Assembly (NCBI RefSeq): GCF_014200305.1
Contig: NZ_JACHBL010000001.1
Location: 1,922,001-1,986,000, forward strand
Source of the DNA: Neomicrococcus lactis
GTDB taxonomy: Bacteria; Actinomycetota; Actinomycetes; Actinomycetales; Micrococcaceae
DNA: 64,000 nt
Reading direction: 5' to 3'
Shown: positions 33,937 through 42,601 of the stretch, in pieces
Layout of the letters: every line of letters starts with the position of its first letter
How positions within the stretch are numbered: position 1 is the stretch's first letter
Notes under the pieces: generated by a model
What the model saw: only the letters and a program-made list of their open reading frames with translations
The model's database searches: none
What the model was told of the DNA's origin: nothing
Position numbers and translations under genes: made by a program

Positions 33937-35160
33937 TCAGTTTTGCTCTTGTGACGGCTTCGCCGGTTCATCGCACGGCGATGACCGAAGCCATGCGAGC
34001 ACTTCTTGCGAGTGTTGCCCGAGGGCCGGTGGCGCGGAGGCAGTGCGCGGCAAGGGCGGATCCCATGTGAGCGGATGGCGAAGCTGCCGGCCCACGGTCT
34101 CGCCATGTTCCCCCACCACTTCCACGGTGGGTTCGAGACCTAGCTTTTCCGCGAAGTCAATGCCACCAGCAATGTCCAGCACTTGCCCCACGGGGACTCC
34201 AGCTTCCGAGAGTCGTGTTTGCCATTCGTTGGCAGTGTCGGCTTTCAGGGCATCCTCCAAGAGGGACTCAAGCTCACTGCGATGCTTGACGCGCAAGGCA
34301 TTGCTGGACAAGCGCGGATCCTCAGCGAGATGCGCCACGCCCAGAACCGCACACAGCTTGCCGAACTGCGCGTTGTTTCCGCAGGCCACCGCGATCGGCG
34401 CATCCTTGGTGGCCAGGAGCTGGTAGGGCGCAATGGAGGGGTGAACATTGCCCAACCTGCCCGGGACAACCCCGGCTCCCAAGAAGGCCTGACCCTGATT
34501 CGCGAGGGCCCCTTGGAGACTCGAGAGCAGGTTCGCCTTGATATGCGCCCCGCGGCCGTGCCGCGAGCGGGCCACCAGCGCCGCGAGAATTCCGGACGTC
34601 GCATCCTTGGAGGTGAGGACGTCCACGAGAGCAACCCCCACCTTGAGCGGACTTCCCTCAGCTTCGCCCGTGATGCTCATGAGGCCGCCGAGGGCCTGCA
34701 CAATGAAGTCATATCCGGGCCGCTCAGCGCCCTGCTTGTCACCGAAACCGGAGATTGAGGCATAGACCAGCCTAGGGTTTTCGGCCTTGAGATCTTCATA
34801 CCCCAAGCTGTACCTGGCCATGCCGCCCGGCTTGAGATTCTCCACCAGAACGTCCGCTCTCAGCGCTAGTTCCCGAGCAACCGCCTGATCCTCGGGATTG
34901 GTCAGGTCAAGAGTGATGGACTCCTTGTTGCGATTGACCGATTCAAAGTACGTGGCGCCCGTGGCCGAATAGGGCGGCCCCCAGGAACGGGTGTCATCGC
35001 CAGTATCCGGATGCTCCACCTTGATCACGCGCGCACCGAGGTCCGCAAGCGTCATGGTGGTCAGCGGCCCGGCGAGAACGCGCGAGAAGTCCGCAACCAA
35101 CAGCCCAGCGAGCGGTCGCGAGAACTGCTCTTCGTCACGCGGTTCCTCGTGAGGCGACAT
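33937..35160 (-). CDS. Class III CoA transferase (CaiB/BaiF family)
   Basis: A 407-residue protein with the family start LLVADFSRVLAGPLTTMTLADLGARVIKVE and the sequence SVNRNKESITLDL. VENLKPGGMARYSLGYEDL and YDFIVQALGGLMSITG follow, and the expected catalytic Asp is in VGVALVDVLTSKDA. These enzymes move CoA between acyl-CoA and a free acid. The start ATG 35160 follows AAGGAG at the right distance. The tail after about 385 is non-conserved. The epimerase gene lies 44 bases upstream on the same strand, so the two may be co-transcribed. Substrate unknown; succinyl-CoA:glutarate transfer would fit the glutaryl-CoA dehydrogenase at 961, but they are 31 kb apart. Confidence 0.87.
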   Translation of the reverse strand: MSPHEEPRDEEQFSRPLAGLLVADFSRVLAGPLTTMTLADLGARVIKVEHPDTGDDTRSWGPPYSATGATYFESVNRNKESITLDLTNPEDQAVARELALRADVLVENLKPGGMARYSLGYEDLKAENPRLVYASISGFGDKQGAERPGYDFIVQALGGLMSITGEAEGSPLKVGVALVDVLTSKDATSGILAALVARSRHGRGAHIKANLLSSLQGALANQGQAFLGAGVVPGRLGNVHPSIAPYQLLATKDAPIAVACGNNAQFGKLCAVLGVAHLAEDPRLSSNALRVKHRSELESLLEDALKADTANEWQTRLSEAGVPVGQVLDIAGGIDFAEKLGLEPTVEVVGEHGETVGRQLRHPLTWDPPLPRTASAPPALGQHSQEVLAWLRSSPCDEPAKPSQEQN

Positions 35161-35204
35161 TGCAACTCCTTGCGGAATGATGGGATTGAATTCCTGGTCT
35201 TACC

Positions 35205-36245
35205 CTAGCCACGATCCACCCCCAACACTTCGCGCAACGTCTCTTCCCACGGCGTCTCGCTCATCCCGAAGTACTCGCGCGCTTTGGAATCGTCCATGAT
35301 GAATGGGTTTTCAAACTGGTGCTTGGTCTCTTCGAGCTCGCGCAAAATCGGCATAAAGAGGGACATCGCCTTGATCCCCGCTTGCGGCACTTCGCGCACA
35401 CGCGGTGTGCGCTGACCAGCCAATTCCGCCACCTGATCTGCCACCTCGTGGAAGCTCAGTGCGGGCGCGCTCGGCGTATGCCAAGGGCGTCCCCACGCGG
35501 GGTCGCTATCCGGCAACTCCGCGATCCGAGCGATGAGACGGCCCGCATCCCGCACCGAGGTCCACGTGTGCGGCGCGTCCTTTCGGCCCACCGGCGGCCA
35601 CGCGGTCTTGCCACGCGAGACCGGCCCGATCAGGAACTTGCCCAGGTAGCTTTGCTCGTCGATCCCCACGCCCACGTAGTCCGACGACCGCACCTCCGCC
35701 GCCCGCACATGCCCCGCGTGATGCGCCGAGAGTGCGTCCTGCCACATCTTCACGCGGACTTGGCCCTTGGTGCCGTTCGGGTTCAGCGGCGTGGATTCGG
35801 TCATTGGCTCGGTGACTTTGCCGTAGCCGTACAGGTTGCCCGTGATGACGAGCTTGAGCCCGTGCCGCGATGCCGCCTCAATCACCGACTTGTTGATCGG
35901 CGGCCATGTCTCCGCCCATTCGCCGTAGTTCTTGGGGTTCATCGCGTTGATGATGACGTCGAAACCAGTGCTGACATCGCTGAGGTAATTCGCGTCCGCC
36001 GCGTTCAGGACGTGCAGCTCGGCGTTCCGCAGGATCTCGTAGCGCGGGATGCTTGCGGCGCCCGGTATAGTCCTGTCCAGCTGCGCCACTTCTTGCGGAG
36101 AGTGCGCCGCGCCTTCTTGAGGTACGACGCCGCCCCGCCACCTTCCGGAGCGGGATCCTACGTGCACTTCGTGGTTGCGAGAGAGCAGTTCAACCGCGGT
36201 TTCGCGGGCAATTCCGCCCGCTCCGAGGATCAGAATTTTGGACAT
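35205..36245 (-). CDS. NAD(P)-dependent epimerase/dehydratase-like protein
   Basis: A 346-residue extended short-chain dehydrogenase. Rossmann start KILILGAGGIARETAVELL, NAMNPKNYGEW, then LVITGNLYGYGKVTEPMTES where the catalytic Tyr would be expected. Its role cannot be told; relatives are often called NAD-dependent epimerases. It is divergent from a TetR regulator across a spacer with palindromes, so TetR-type control is likely. Near residue 40 a copy of the dispersed motif (36122-36135) encodes the GGVV of a variable loop. Confidence 0.82.
   Translation of the reverse strand: MSKILILGAGGIARETAVELLSRNHEVHVGSRSGRWRGGVVPQEGAAHSPQEVAQLDRTIPGAASIPRYEILRNAELHVLNAADANYLSDVSTGFDVIINAMNPKNYGEWAETWPPINKSVIEAASRHGLKLVITGNLYGYGKVTEPMTESTPLNPNGTKGQVRVKMWQDALSAHHAGHVRAAEVRSSDYVGVGIDEQSYLGKFLIGPVSRGKTAWPPVGRKDAPHTWTSVRDAGRLIARIAELPDSDPAWGRPWHTPSAPALSFHEVADQVAELAGQRTPRVREVPQAGIKAMSLFMPILRELEETKHQFENPFIMDDSKAREYFGMSETPWEETLREVLGVDRG
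36122..36135 (-). repeat. Copy of the dispersed motif inside the epimerase gene
   Basis: Minus strand GGGGCGGCGTCGTA-like segment with exact core at 36124-36133. It sits in an N-terminal loop of the protein. Confidence 0.4.
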
Positions 36246-36344
36246 TTTGGGCTCCTAAGTTGTCCCGCTTTAAGTCTACTCTTGCCCGGAATTATGCGGA
36301 TGTGAGCGGAAATGTGGCGAAGTTCGAGAATTATGTTTACTTTC

Positions 36345-36359
36345 GAGAACAGTGTTCTC
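36345..36359. promoter_or_regulatory. Candidate TetR operator palindrome
   Basis: GAGAAC-AGT-GTTCTC is a perfect 15-base dyad between the divergent epimerase and TetR genes. A related imperfect site GAATACTGTTC lies at 36396-36406, 51 bases away and nearer the regulator. Two similar sites between divergent genes is the usual TetR arrangement. Confidence 0.6.
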
Positions 36360-36427
36360 TCTTTTGGTTTTTATGTCAACACGTGTCTCGCTTGTGAATA
36401 CTGTTCCACTTTGAGAAGCTTGCCCAC

Positions 36428-37207
36428 ATGACTCCACGCCCGCGCGCCCCTAAAACTGCTCGAGGTCTTCGTGAGCGAAACCGCGCGGCTATTGAGTCGG
36501 AGATCCTGGCCATCGCCAAGCGTCAGCTCACCGAAGTGGGCGCACCAGCACTGTCCCTGAGGTCCATCGCTAAAGAACTCGAGATGACCCCCAGCGCGCT
36601 CTATCGCTACATCGAGAACCGGGACGAGCTGCTCACGCGATTGATCGTCGAGTCATTCACGTCCTTGTCCACGGCCGCCGCCGCTGCCGAAGCTCGCGTG
36701 GACCGCTCCAACTTCGAAGGCCGATTCCGAGCCCTCGCCACGGCCCTTCGCAAGTGGGCTATCGCGAAACCCCACGAGTACGGGCTGATCTACGGAACGC
36801 CGGTTCCGGGCTTCAAGGCATCCCCCACACGTACATCGGACGCGGGAACGCGCGTGTTCATGTTGCTCGCGAAACTGGGCGCTGACATGCAGACTCACGT
36901 GGACGACCACATGCACAAGACCGGCCGCTACATCGAAGCTGTTGACCTCTTAGACACCGCCGCCGTGGACGGTCTGTTCACCGACGACTTCGACTTCCTC
37001 CAAAACGTCTCCCCCGAGCTCATCATGAACGTTCTCGCCGCCTGGAACTTGATCATGGGCGGAGTCTCGGCGGAGATCTTCGGGCACTTGGGCCCAGATG
37101 TCTCGGGTGCCGACGCGATGTTCGACGCCTGGATGGACCGTGCTTGGCGAGTAGCGTCCGGTGTTGGCGGTGGTCTCGCCGGAGGCGAATCGTCATTCAG
37201 AGCGTAG
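36428..37207 (+). CDS. TetR-family regulator
   Basis: A 259-residue repressor. N-terminal HTH with LSLRSIAKELEMTPSALYRY and IENRDELLTRLIVESF. The C-terminal domain has KWAIAKPHEYGLIYGTPVPGF, the actinobacterial TetR_C (WHG-type) signature. It is longer than average for TetR because of a roughly 25-residue charged N-terminal extension. It is divergent from the epimerase and 70 bases before lldD. The palindromes at 36345 and 36396 lie in the shared spacer. Effector unknown. Confidence 0.88.
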   Translation: MTPRPRAPKTARGLRERNRAAIESEILAIAKRQLTEVGAPALSLRSIAKELEMTPSALYRYIENRDELLTRLIVESFTSLSTAAAAAEARVDRSNFEGRFRALATALRKWAIAKPHEYGLIYGTPVPGFKASPTRTSDAGTRVFMLLAKLGADMQTHVDDHMHKTGRYIEAVDLLDTAAVDGLFTDDFDFLQNVSPELIMNVLAAWNLIMGGVSAEIFGHLGPDVSGADAMFDAWMDRAWRVASGVGGGLAGGESSFRA

Positions 37208-37276
37208 GCACTTCGTCAGCCGCGCTTCGTCGTCGTAATTTAGAAGCCTGACCCGCACTCACCGCAAGGAGCCGCC

Positions 37277-38479
37277 GTGAAACGCCGCCTACCCCAAATC
37301 AGCGAACTGCGTCCACTCATGCAATTTGAGCGCTCCGCGTTTGACCGGGCTTCGCGGCTCGCGAAGGCGGCCGATGTGTGGGACCTGCGCGCGATGGCGA
37401 AACGACGCACGCCGCGGCCCGCGTTCGACTATGTGGACGGCGCGGCCCAGCGCGAACTCACCGTAGACCGCACGCGCGCGGCGTTTGATGCCGTGGAGCT
37501 ACTGCCGCGAATCCTGCACGGCACGGAAAAGGTTGACCTGACGACGACGATCGCGGGCGGACACTCAGCCCTACCGTTTGGCATTGCGCCCACCGGGTTC
37601 ACACGTTTCATGCATTCCGAGGGTGAGGACGGCGGTTCCGCGGCCGCGCGCGACGCCGGAATTCCGTTCACGCTGTCCACGATGGGCACGCGTTCGCCCG
37701 AGCAAGTGGCGGAGGCTTCGCCGGGTGGTCGGCACTGGTTCCAACTGTATTTGTGGAAGGACCGGGAGCGGTCGCGGGCGTTGCTGGACCGGGCGTGGGC
37801 GTCCGGGTTTGAGACGCTGCTGGTGACCGTGGATACGCCCGTGGCCGGGCAGCGACTGCGAGACACTCGCAACGGCATGACCATCCCGCCGCGGCTCACC
37901 TTGAAGACGGTGCTGGATGCGTCTTACCGGCCCGAGTGGTGGTTCAACTTCTTGACCACTGACCCACTGACGTTCGCGTCTTTGTCCGGGTCCAGCGCGG
38001 ATTTGCCGTCCATTATCAACTCGATGTTTGACCCGACCCTGTCCATGGCGGACTTGGAATGGGTGCGTTCCGTATGGCCCGGGCAGTTGTTCGTGAAGGG
38101 CGTTCTGACGGCCGAAGATACGCGGCGTTCTTTGGATGTTGGCGCCGACGGACTGGTGGTGTCCAACCATGGCGGCCGTCAGTTGGACCGTGCGCCGGTG
38201 TCTTTGCGGGCGCTGCCTGAGGTACGTGCGGAAGCCGGGTCCTCGGTGGAGATTATCCTAGATTCTGGCATCATGTCCGGCGCGGATATTGTGGCTGCTT
38301 TGTGTTTGGGGGCCGACTTTGCACTCATTGGGCGGGCGTATTTGTACGGGCTCATGGCCGGTGGGCGCGAGGGCGTTTCACGGGTGATCGAGCTGCTAGC
38401 CAAGGAAATGGAAGTGACCATGCAGCTCATGGGAGCTGGGTCCGCGGCGGATCTCGGGCCGCATTTGGTGCGGGTCTAG
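37277..38479 (+). CDS. lldD: FMN-dependent L-lactate dehydrogenase / alpha-hydroxy-acid dehydrogenase
   Basis: A 400-residue member of the glycolate oxidase/LldD family. FDYVDGAAQRELTVDRTRAAF at the N-terminus, then APTGFTRFMHSEGE, STMGTRSPEQVAE, WFQLYLWKDR, TVDTPVAGQRLRDTRNG. The active-site histidine is in VSNHGGRQLDRAP and the FMN-binding end is LDSGIMSGADIVAAL. The GTG start at 37277 follows AAGGAG. It oxidises L-lactate (or a similar hydroxy acid) to pyruvate and feeds the respiratory chain at the membrane. The lutABC system at 49263-52251 does the same reaction, so the window encodes two routes. Confidence 0.85.
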   Translation: MKRRLPQISELRPLMQFERSAFDRASRLAKAADVWDLRAMAKRRTPRPAFDYVDGAAQRELTVDRTRAAFDAVELLPRILHGTEKVDLTTTIAGGHSALPFGIAPTGFTRFMHSEGEDGGSAAARDAGIPFTLSTMGTRSPEQVAEASPGGRHWFQLYLWKDRERSRALLDRAWASGFETLLVTVDTPVAGQRLRDTRNGMTIPPRLTLKTVLDASYRPEWWFNFLTTDPLTFASLSGSSADLPSIINSMFDPTLSMADLEWVRSVWPGQLFVKGVLTAEDTRRSLDVGADGLVVSNHGGRQLDRAPVSLRALPEVRAEAGSSVEIILDSGIMSGADIVAALCLGADFALIGRAYLYGLMAGGREGVSRVIELLAKEMEVTMQLMGAGSAADLGPHLVRV

Positions 38480-38517
38480 GGGCTTTGCTCACCCGTCACT
38501 GAACGATTCGTTGCCAT

Positions 38518-38558
38518 ACTTGCGGAATCGTTGCTTGTTGACCAACGATTCCGCAAGT
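38518..38558. terminator. Strong hairpin with perfect 16-bp stem
   Basis: ACTTGCGGAATCGTTG (38518-38533) pairs exactly with CAACGATTCCGCAAGT (38543-38558) around a 9-base loop. It lies 38 bases after lldD and before the convergent TrmH gene. There is no T-run, so it may be a Rho-assisted or bidirectional terminator, or another structured element. A second pair, TGTTGCGC/GCGCAACA, lies further along the same 255-base spacer. Confidence 0.6.
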
Positions 38559-38735
38559 ACACCGACGATCGCATTTCCATGGATGGCGTTCAGCTCATCG
38601 GCGACGACTTGAAAGAATGAGCCGACTCGAAACGAAGCGCCAGCGCGAGACCGTAGCGATTGTTGCGCAAACGTTGTCTCAGCGCCGACGATCGCGCAAC
38701 ATTACCTACGTTTGGTTCGGCGGACCAGGCCGGGC

Positions 38736-39425
38736 TTAGGATACGCGCTGATTGAAAACGTGCCGGCGGATCCACGCGTGCATCGCGATGGCCGCAGCTG
38801 ACGCCGCATTAATGGAACGCGTAGAGCCGAACTGCTCAATAGACAGCGTGGCTTCCGCCGCCTCATGCACTTCTGCGCTGAGCCCCGGACCTTCTTGGCC
38901 AAAGACCAGCACGGACCTCTTCGGCAGGTCATAGGTCTCGAGAGGCACCGAGTCCGGGAAGATGTCGATGCCGATAATCGTGTAGCCCTCTGCCTGCGCC
39001 CACGCTACGAAGTCGTCCACTGTCGGATGGTGACGAATGTGTTGGTATTTGTCCGTGACCATGGCCCCGCGACGGTTCCAGCGTCGTCGTCCTATGATGT
39101 GAACTTCCTTCGCGAGGAACGCGTTCGCGGTGCGCACCACGGTCCCGATGTTGAGGTCGTGCTGCCAGTTTTCGATCGCGATGTGGAAGTCGTGGCGGCG
39201 CGAATCGAGTTCAGCAACGATCGCGTCGTGCTTCCAGTATCGGTACTGGTCCAAGACGTTTCGGCGGTCACCGTTCTGCAACAGCTCCGGATCCCAGTGC
39301 TCGCCTTCAGGCCACTCGCCTTCCCACGGGCCTACGCCCACTTCATGCAAAGGTTCCGGCGAGGGTTCAGCCGAAGGCTCGGACGTTTCCGTCACCGGGG
39401 AATCTGGAAGTTCTGAAGAAGCCAC
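38736..39425 (-). CDS. TrmH/SpoU-family RNA methyltransferase
   Basis: A 229-residue protein. Residues 1-60 are an acidic, Pro/Ser/Glu-rich extension. The SPOUT domain has the three motifs in order: NIGTVVRTANAF, VLVFGQEGPGLS, and IEQFGSTRSINAASAAAI, which form the trefoil-knot SAM site. Members 2'-O-methylate rRNA or tRNA; which RNA cannot be told here. It is divergent from corA, whose start lies 57 bases away, and converges with lldD across the hairpin at 38518. Confidence 0.9.
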   Translation of the reverse strand: MASSELPDSPVTETSEPSAEPSPEPLHEVGVGPWEGEWPEGEHWDPELLQNGDRRNVLDQYRYWKHDAIVAELDSRRHDFHIAIENWQHDLNIGTVVRTANAFLAKEVHIIGRRRWNRRGAMVTDKYQHIRHHPTVDDFVAWAQAEGYTIIGIDIFPDSVPLETYDLPKRSVLVFGQEGPGLSAEVHEAAEATLSIEQFGSTRSINAASAAAIAMHAWIRRHVFNQRVS

Positions 39426-39482
39426 AATCTAGAATTCTCCCACGCAACGCCAGTACCCGCTAAAGCGTGCCAAAATTGCGCT

Positions 39483-40577
39483 ATGCCCATTGTTGACCAC
39501 GCGATCTATGTCCACGGAAAACGAATCCCGAGCCCCATTGATTTTCGGCAGACCCTGGAGACCATGCACGCCAACGGAGGCGTTGCGTGGCTAGGGCTGT
39601 ACCGGCCTTCCGCAGAGGAGGTCAACGAGGTGGCCAACGAGTTTGGGCTTCACGAACTCGCGGTGGAAGACACCCTCGAAGAACACCAGCGCGCCAAGAT
39701 GGATCAGTACGGCGAACACACGTTTGTGGTGCTTCGCCCAGCGCGTTACTTAGACGATGTGGAGAAAGTGGAGTTCGGGGAGCTCCACGTTTACGTAGGC
39801 CCGGACTTCCTAATCACGGTTCGCCGTTCTGAGGTGCCCGAGCTAGGGCCTGTTCGCCAGCGCATGGAAGAAGAATCTGACCTTTTGTCGATGGGTCCGC
39901 CCGCGATCTTGTACGCCATCATGGACCAGGTGGTCGATGAGTACGAGCCCGTGGCCGCAGGTCTCGAGAAGGACATCGAGGAAATTGAATCAGAGCTGTT
40001 CACGGGCAACCTGCAGGTTTCCCGCCGCATCTACGAGCTATTTCGCGAGGTAGTTGAGTTCCAACGTGCGACGGCGCCTCTCGAACGCGTGGTCGCGTCT
40101 TTGCGCCGTAGGCTCACCGGCGAGGCCAGCGACTCAAACCCGTTCTTGGAATTCCGCGAGGGTTACTTCACCGAAAAACCGAAGGACCTTACGGCGGATA
40201 GCGAAGAGGAAAAGATCGAGCGCGAACGGATCATCGAGCTGGACCGCCTCTACCGTGACGTCCATGACCACATCATGCGAATCAACGAACGCGTGATCTC
40301 CATGAAGTCGCTGCTGACCAATGCGCTGTCGCTTTCATCGACACTTTCCGCGCAGAACTCTGCCGAGGCCGGCGTGGAGCAGAACGAGCAAATGAAGCGC
40401 ATCTCCTCATGGGCTGCCATCCTCTTCGCACCATCGCTGATTGGCAGCATCTACGGCATGAACTTTGAGAACATGCCGGAGCTCCAATGGGCCGCGGGCT
40501 ACCCGCTTGCTCTGGGCCTCATGTTCGCCCTAAGTTTCGGCCTGTGGGTCATTTTCAAACGCAACAAGTGGCTCTAG
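39483..40577 (+). CDS. corA: CorA magnesium/cobalt transporter
   Basis: A 364-residue CorA. A soluble acidic N-terminal domain, long helices (about 150-295), two C-terminal membrane helices and the signature YGMN in GSIYGMNFENMPEL, ending with the basic FKRNKWL. It forms a pentameric Mg2+ channel in the cytoplasmic membrane. The length is normal and the gene stands alone. Immediately after the stop (40595-40610) lies an inverted, degenerate copy of the dispersed motif (TACGACGACGATGC). Confidence 0.93.
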   Translation: MPIVDHAIYVHGKRIPSPIDFRQTLETMHANGGVAWLGLYRPSAEEVNEVANEFGLHELAVEDTLEEHQRAKMDQYGEHTFVVLRPARYLDDVEKVEFGELHVYVGPDFLITVRRSEVPELGPVRQRMEEESDLLSMGPPAILYAIMDQVVDEYEPVAAGLEKDIEEIESELFTGNLQVSRRIYELFREVVEFQRATAPLERVVASLRRRLTGEASDSNPFLEFREGYFTEKPKDLTADSEEEKIERERIIELDRLYRDVHDHIMRINERVISMKSLLTNALSLSSTLSAQNSAEAGVEQNEQMKRISSWAAILFAPSLIGSIYGMNFENMPELQWAAGYPLALGLMFALSFGLWVIFKRNKWL

Positions 40578-40707
40578 CTGCCGGCTTTCCTTTAACTACG
40601 ACGACGATGCTCTGATTTTCGGGGCCGATGTTCGTTGAATATGACGATTGTTCGAGACAAACGGAAACCCATCTTGAACTTTCGGGCTTTCCACATATGG
40701 TCAAATC

Positions 40708-41442
40708 ATGCTCAAAGACGATGCACCTTTGCCCGATGATGTTCTTAGCCATCTATCAGGCTCGTCCGCTGTATTGAATCACGCGGTGATCGTGGATTCA
40801 GACCGTTGGAAGGAAGCTCTTGCTGAACGGGGCTTGCCGCCATTGCAAGGGATGCTGGCGGAAGGCGGACGAGTCTCCGTGAGCCGCAAAGACATTTTCG
40901 ACTTGGGCGAAAAAACTCTGGACAGCGAAAACGCCTTACAGCTGCTGTATTACTCCCTCGCGTGGGGGCTTGGAACCCGCGCTTCGCGGCTCCACCAGCG
41001 GCTTGATGGACTGGCAAAGAACCCGCAAAAGGCGGAAAAACTTCTCGTGGATGCTTGGACATCAGTTAAGCGCGAAGCGCCTGTCAAAGAGGCCTACGGA
41101 ACTTTGATATTCGACAGAGGCCGAGCCCGAATTTCGTGGCTTGGACCAGCCTTCGCCACCAAGTTCCTCTACTTCGCGCAAGGGAACGAAGCTGACGCCC
41201 GTCATTTGATCCTCGATCAGGTAGTAGCCAAGAACCTTCGCCCAGATGCGTGGCCGGGATCGCCTACGGCCGCTTGGTTTCCGGAGATTTACGAGCGGTA
41301 CTGCAATCTGCTTTCGGCATGGGCCAAAGAGGCATCAGAGAAACTCTGCAATTCGCGGGAAGTTAGCGCTGATGAAATCGAAATGACACTCTTCAAACGT
41401 CACAAGTGGATGACTCAAGGCGAGCAGGTCTCGGCCGGCTAG
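40708..41442 (+). CDS. Unknown protein, possibly of the OGG (8-oxoguanine glycosylase) fold
   Basis: A 244-residue soluble protein. YYSLAWGLGTRASRLHQRLDGLA and SWLGPAFATKFLYFAQG resemble the helical OGG-fold proteins found in actinobacteria, recalled without a search. A helix-hairpin-helix with the usual lysine/aspartate pair is not obvious, so glycosylase activity is uncertain. Start context is weak. It is followed by a terminator hairpin shared with the convergent secreted protein. Confidence 0.5.
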   Translation: MLKDDAPLPDDVLSHLSGSSAVLNHAVIVDSDRWKEALAERGLPPLQGMLAEGGRVSVSRKDIFDLGEKTLDSENALQLLYYSLAWGLGTRASRLHQRLDGLAKNPQKAEKLLVDAWTSVKREAPVKEAYGTLIFDRGRARISWLGPAFATKFLYFAQGNEADARHLILDQVVAKNLRPDAWPGSPTAAWFPEIYERYCNLLSAWAKEASEKLCNSREVSADEIEMTLFKRHKWMTQGEQVSAG

Positions 41443-41464
41443 CCCTACAGGCCGAATACACGTC

Positions 41465-41509
41465 TGAGGGCCGCGTTCCTGCCCTTCCGTTACAGGTTCG
41501 CGGCCCTCA
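41465..41509. terminator. Bidirectional terminator hairpin
   Basis: TGAGGGCCGCG (41465-41475) pairs perfectly with CGCGGCCCTCA (41499-41509) between two convergent genes. Confidence 0.65.
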
Positions 41510-41570
41510 ATCTTGGGAAACTTTGACGCTAGTTAGCGCAGCGTCTTGGGTGCTCTGGTTTTCGAATACA

Positions 41571-42446
41571 TCACGCTCCCGTGGTGGAAGAAGTGTCTGC
41601 CGAATTAGAGCCAAAGGAAGAATCCGTTGACGGGTTCGATGAGCCACTATCGTCCGAGTCAGTACCGTTTGAGTTGCTGTCGCTGGAATCGTCGTCGTCG
41701 TTCATGCCACCCATGCCGTGTCGCATGCGGTCGCCCTTCGCAGGGCGCTCGAGTTTTTCAACAGTGCCAAGATCAGAACTGACCTTAAACATCACTCGCT
41801 CGTCGTCCTTGGTTCCGGCAACCATGTAAGAACCGTCTTCATTCTTGAAGATCTTCTCTACGGTCACTGCAGAATCCTTGGCCTTCACAGCGTCGGAAAC
41901 CTTCGTGGCATCGTCGCCGGTGACCTCTTCATGATTCATGCCGGGTCCACCACCCGGGCCGCCTCTGCCTGGGCCACCCTCACCCGGAACGTGCTCGTCC
42001 TTGGTGATGGTCTTCAGGTCAGAGCTGACCTCGTACTTCACGAAGGTATCGCCGCTCTTGCCGATGACATCGTAGGAGCCGTCTTCATCCTTGAGAACCT
42101 TCTCAGCGGTGAAGGAAGAGTCCTTGGCCTGCACCGCATCCGTGACCTTGGTGGCTTCGTCGCCGGTGACTTCGGTGTGGTTGTGCATCATTCCGCCTGC
42201 ACCGCCAGGACCACCCAGTGCGTCCTTCTGCGAAGAATCGGTGGAGGAATCGGACGAAGAACCCGTGGAAGATTCCGCGGCAACGGCGTCAACAGACGTT
42301 CCGTTGAGCGAAGAAAATGCTGGATTCGAGGCCAAGCCTGTGGCTCCACCAGCAGCATTCGCCAGGCTGGAGCCAACTCCTCCAGCGACTGCCGCGGCAA
42401 CCGTAGCCAGGCCTGCAGCGCCCAAAGCAATCTTTCTAGCATTCAT
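41571..42446 (-). CDS. Secreted protein with two PepSY-like repeats
   Basis: A 291-residue protein starting at ATG 42446 (MNARKIALG) with GGAG upstream; the first 31 residues are a signal peptide ending near ANA. Two homologous units of about 70 residues start at EVTGDEATKVTDAVQAKDSS and EVTGDDATKVSDAVKAKDSA. Each then runs through KVLKDEDGSYDVIGK or KIFKNEDGSYMVAGT and VSSDLxT. This alpha-then-beta pattern resembles PepSY domains. Gly/Met/His-rich segments separate them, and the tail is a low-complexity Ser/Asp/Asn stretch. It is probably an extracytoplasmic or wall-associated protein, and the His/Met content could bind metal; function unknown. Confidence 0.75.
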   Translation of the reverse strand: MNARKIALGAAGLATVAAAVAGGVGSSLANAAGGATGLASNPAFSSLNGTSVDAVAAESSTGSSSDSSTDSSQKDALGGPGGAGGMMHNHTEVTGDEATKVTDAVQAKDSSFTAEKVLKDEDGSYDVIGKSGDTFVKYEVSSDLKTITKDEHVPGEGGPGRGGPGGGPGMNHEEVTGDDATKVSDAVKAKDSAVTVEKIFKNEDGSYMVAGTKDDERVMFKVSSDLGTVEKLERPAKGDRMRHGMGGMNDDDDSSDSNSNGTDSDDSGSSNPSTDSSFGSNSADTSSTTGA

Positions 42447-42601
42447 GTTTGTACTCCGTCTCCGCCAACGCCTCTCGTTGGCCATGACTTAACACTGAGC
42501 GCCGAGCCTATGACTACGCTTTGAAACCCATTTCCCGCGCTTATGAGAATTCTGAGAAACGCTTTACTTCACACGGCCCCGCTACAACTAAACTCAGAGT
42601 C

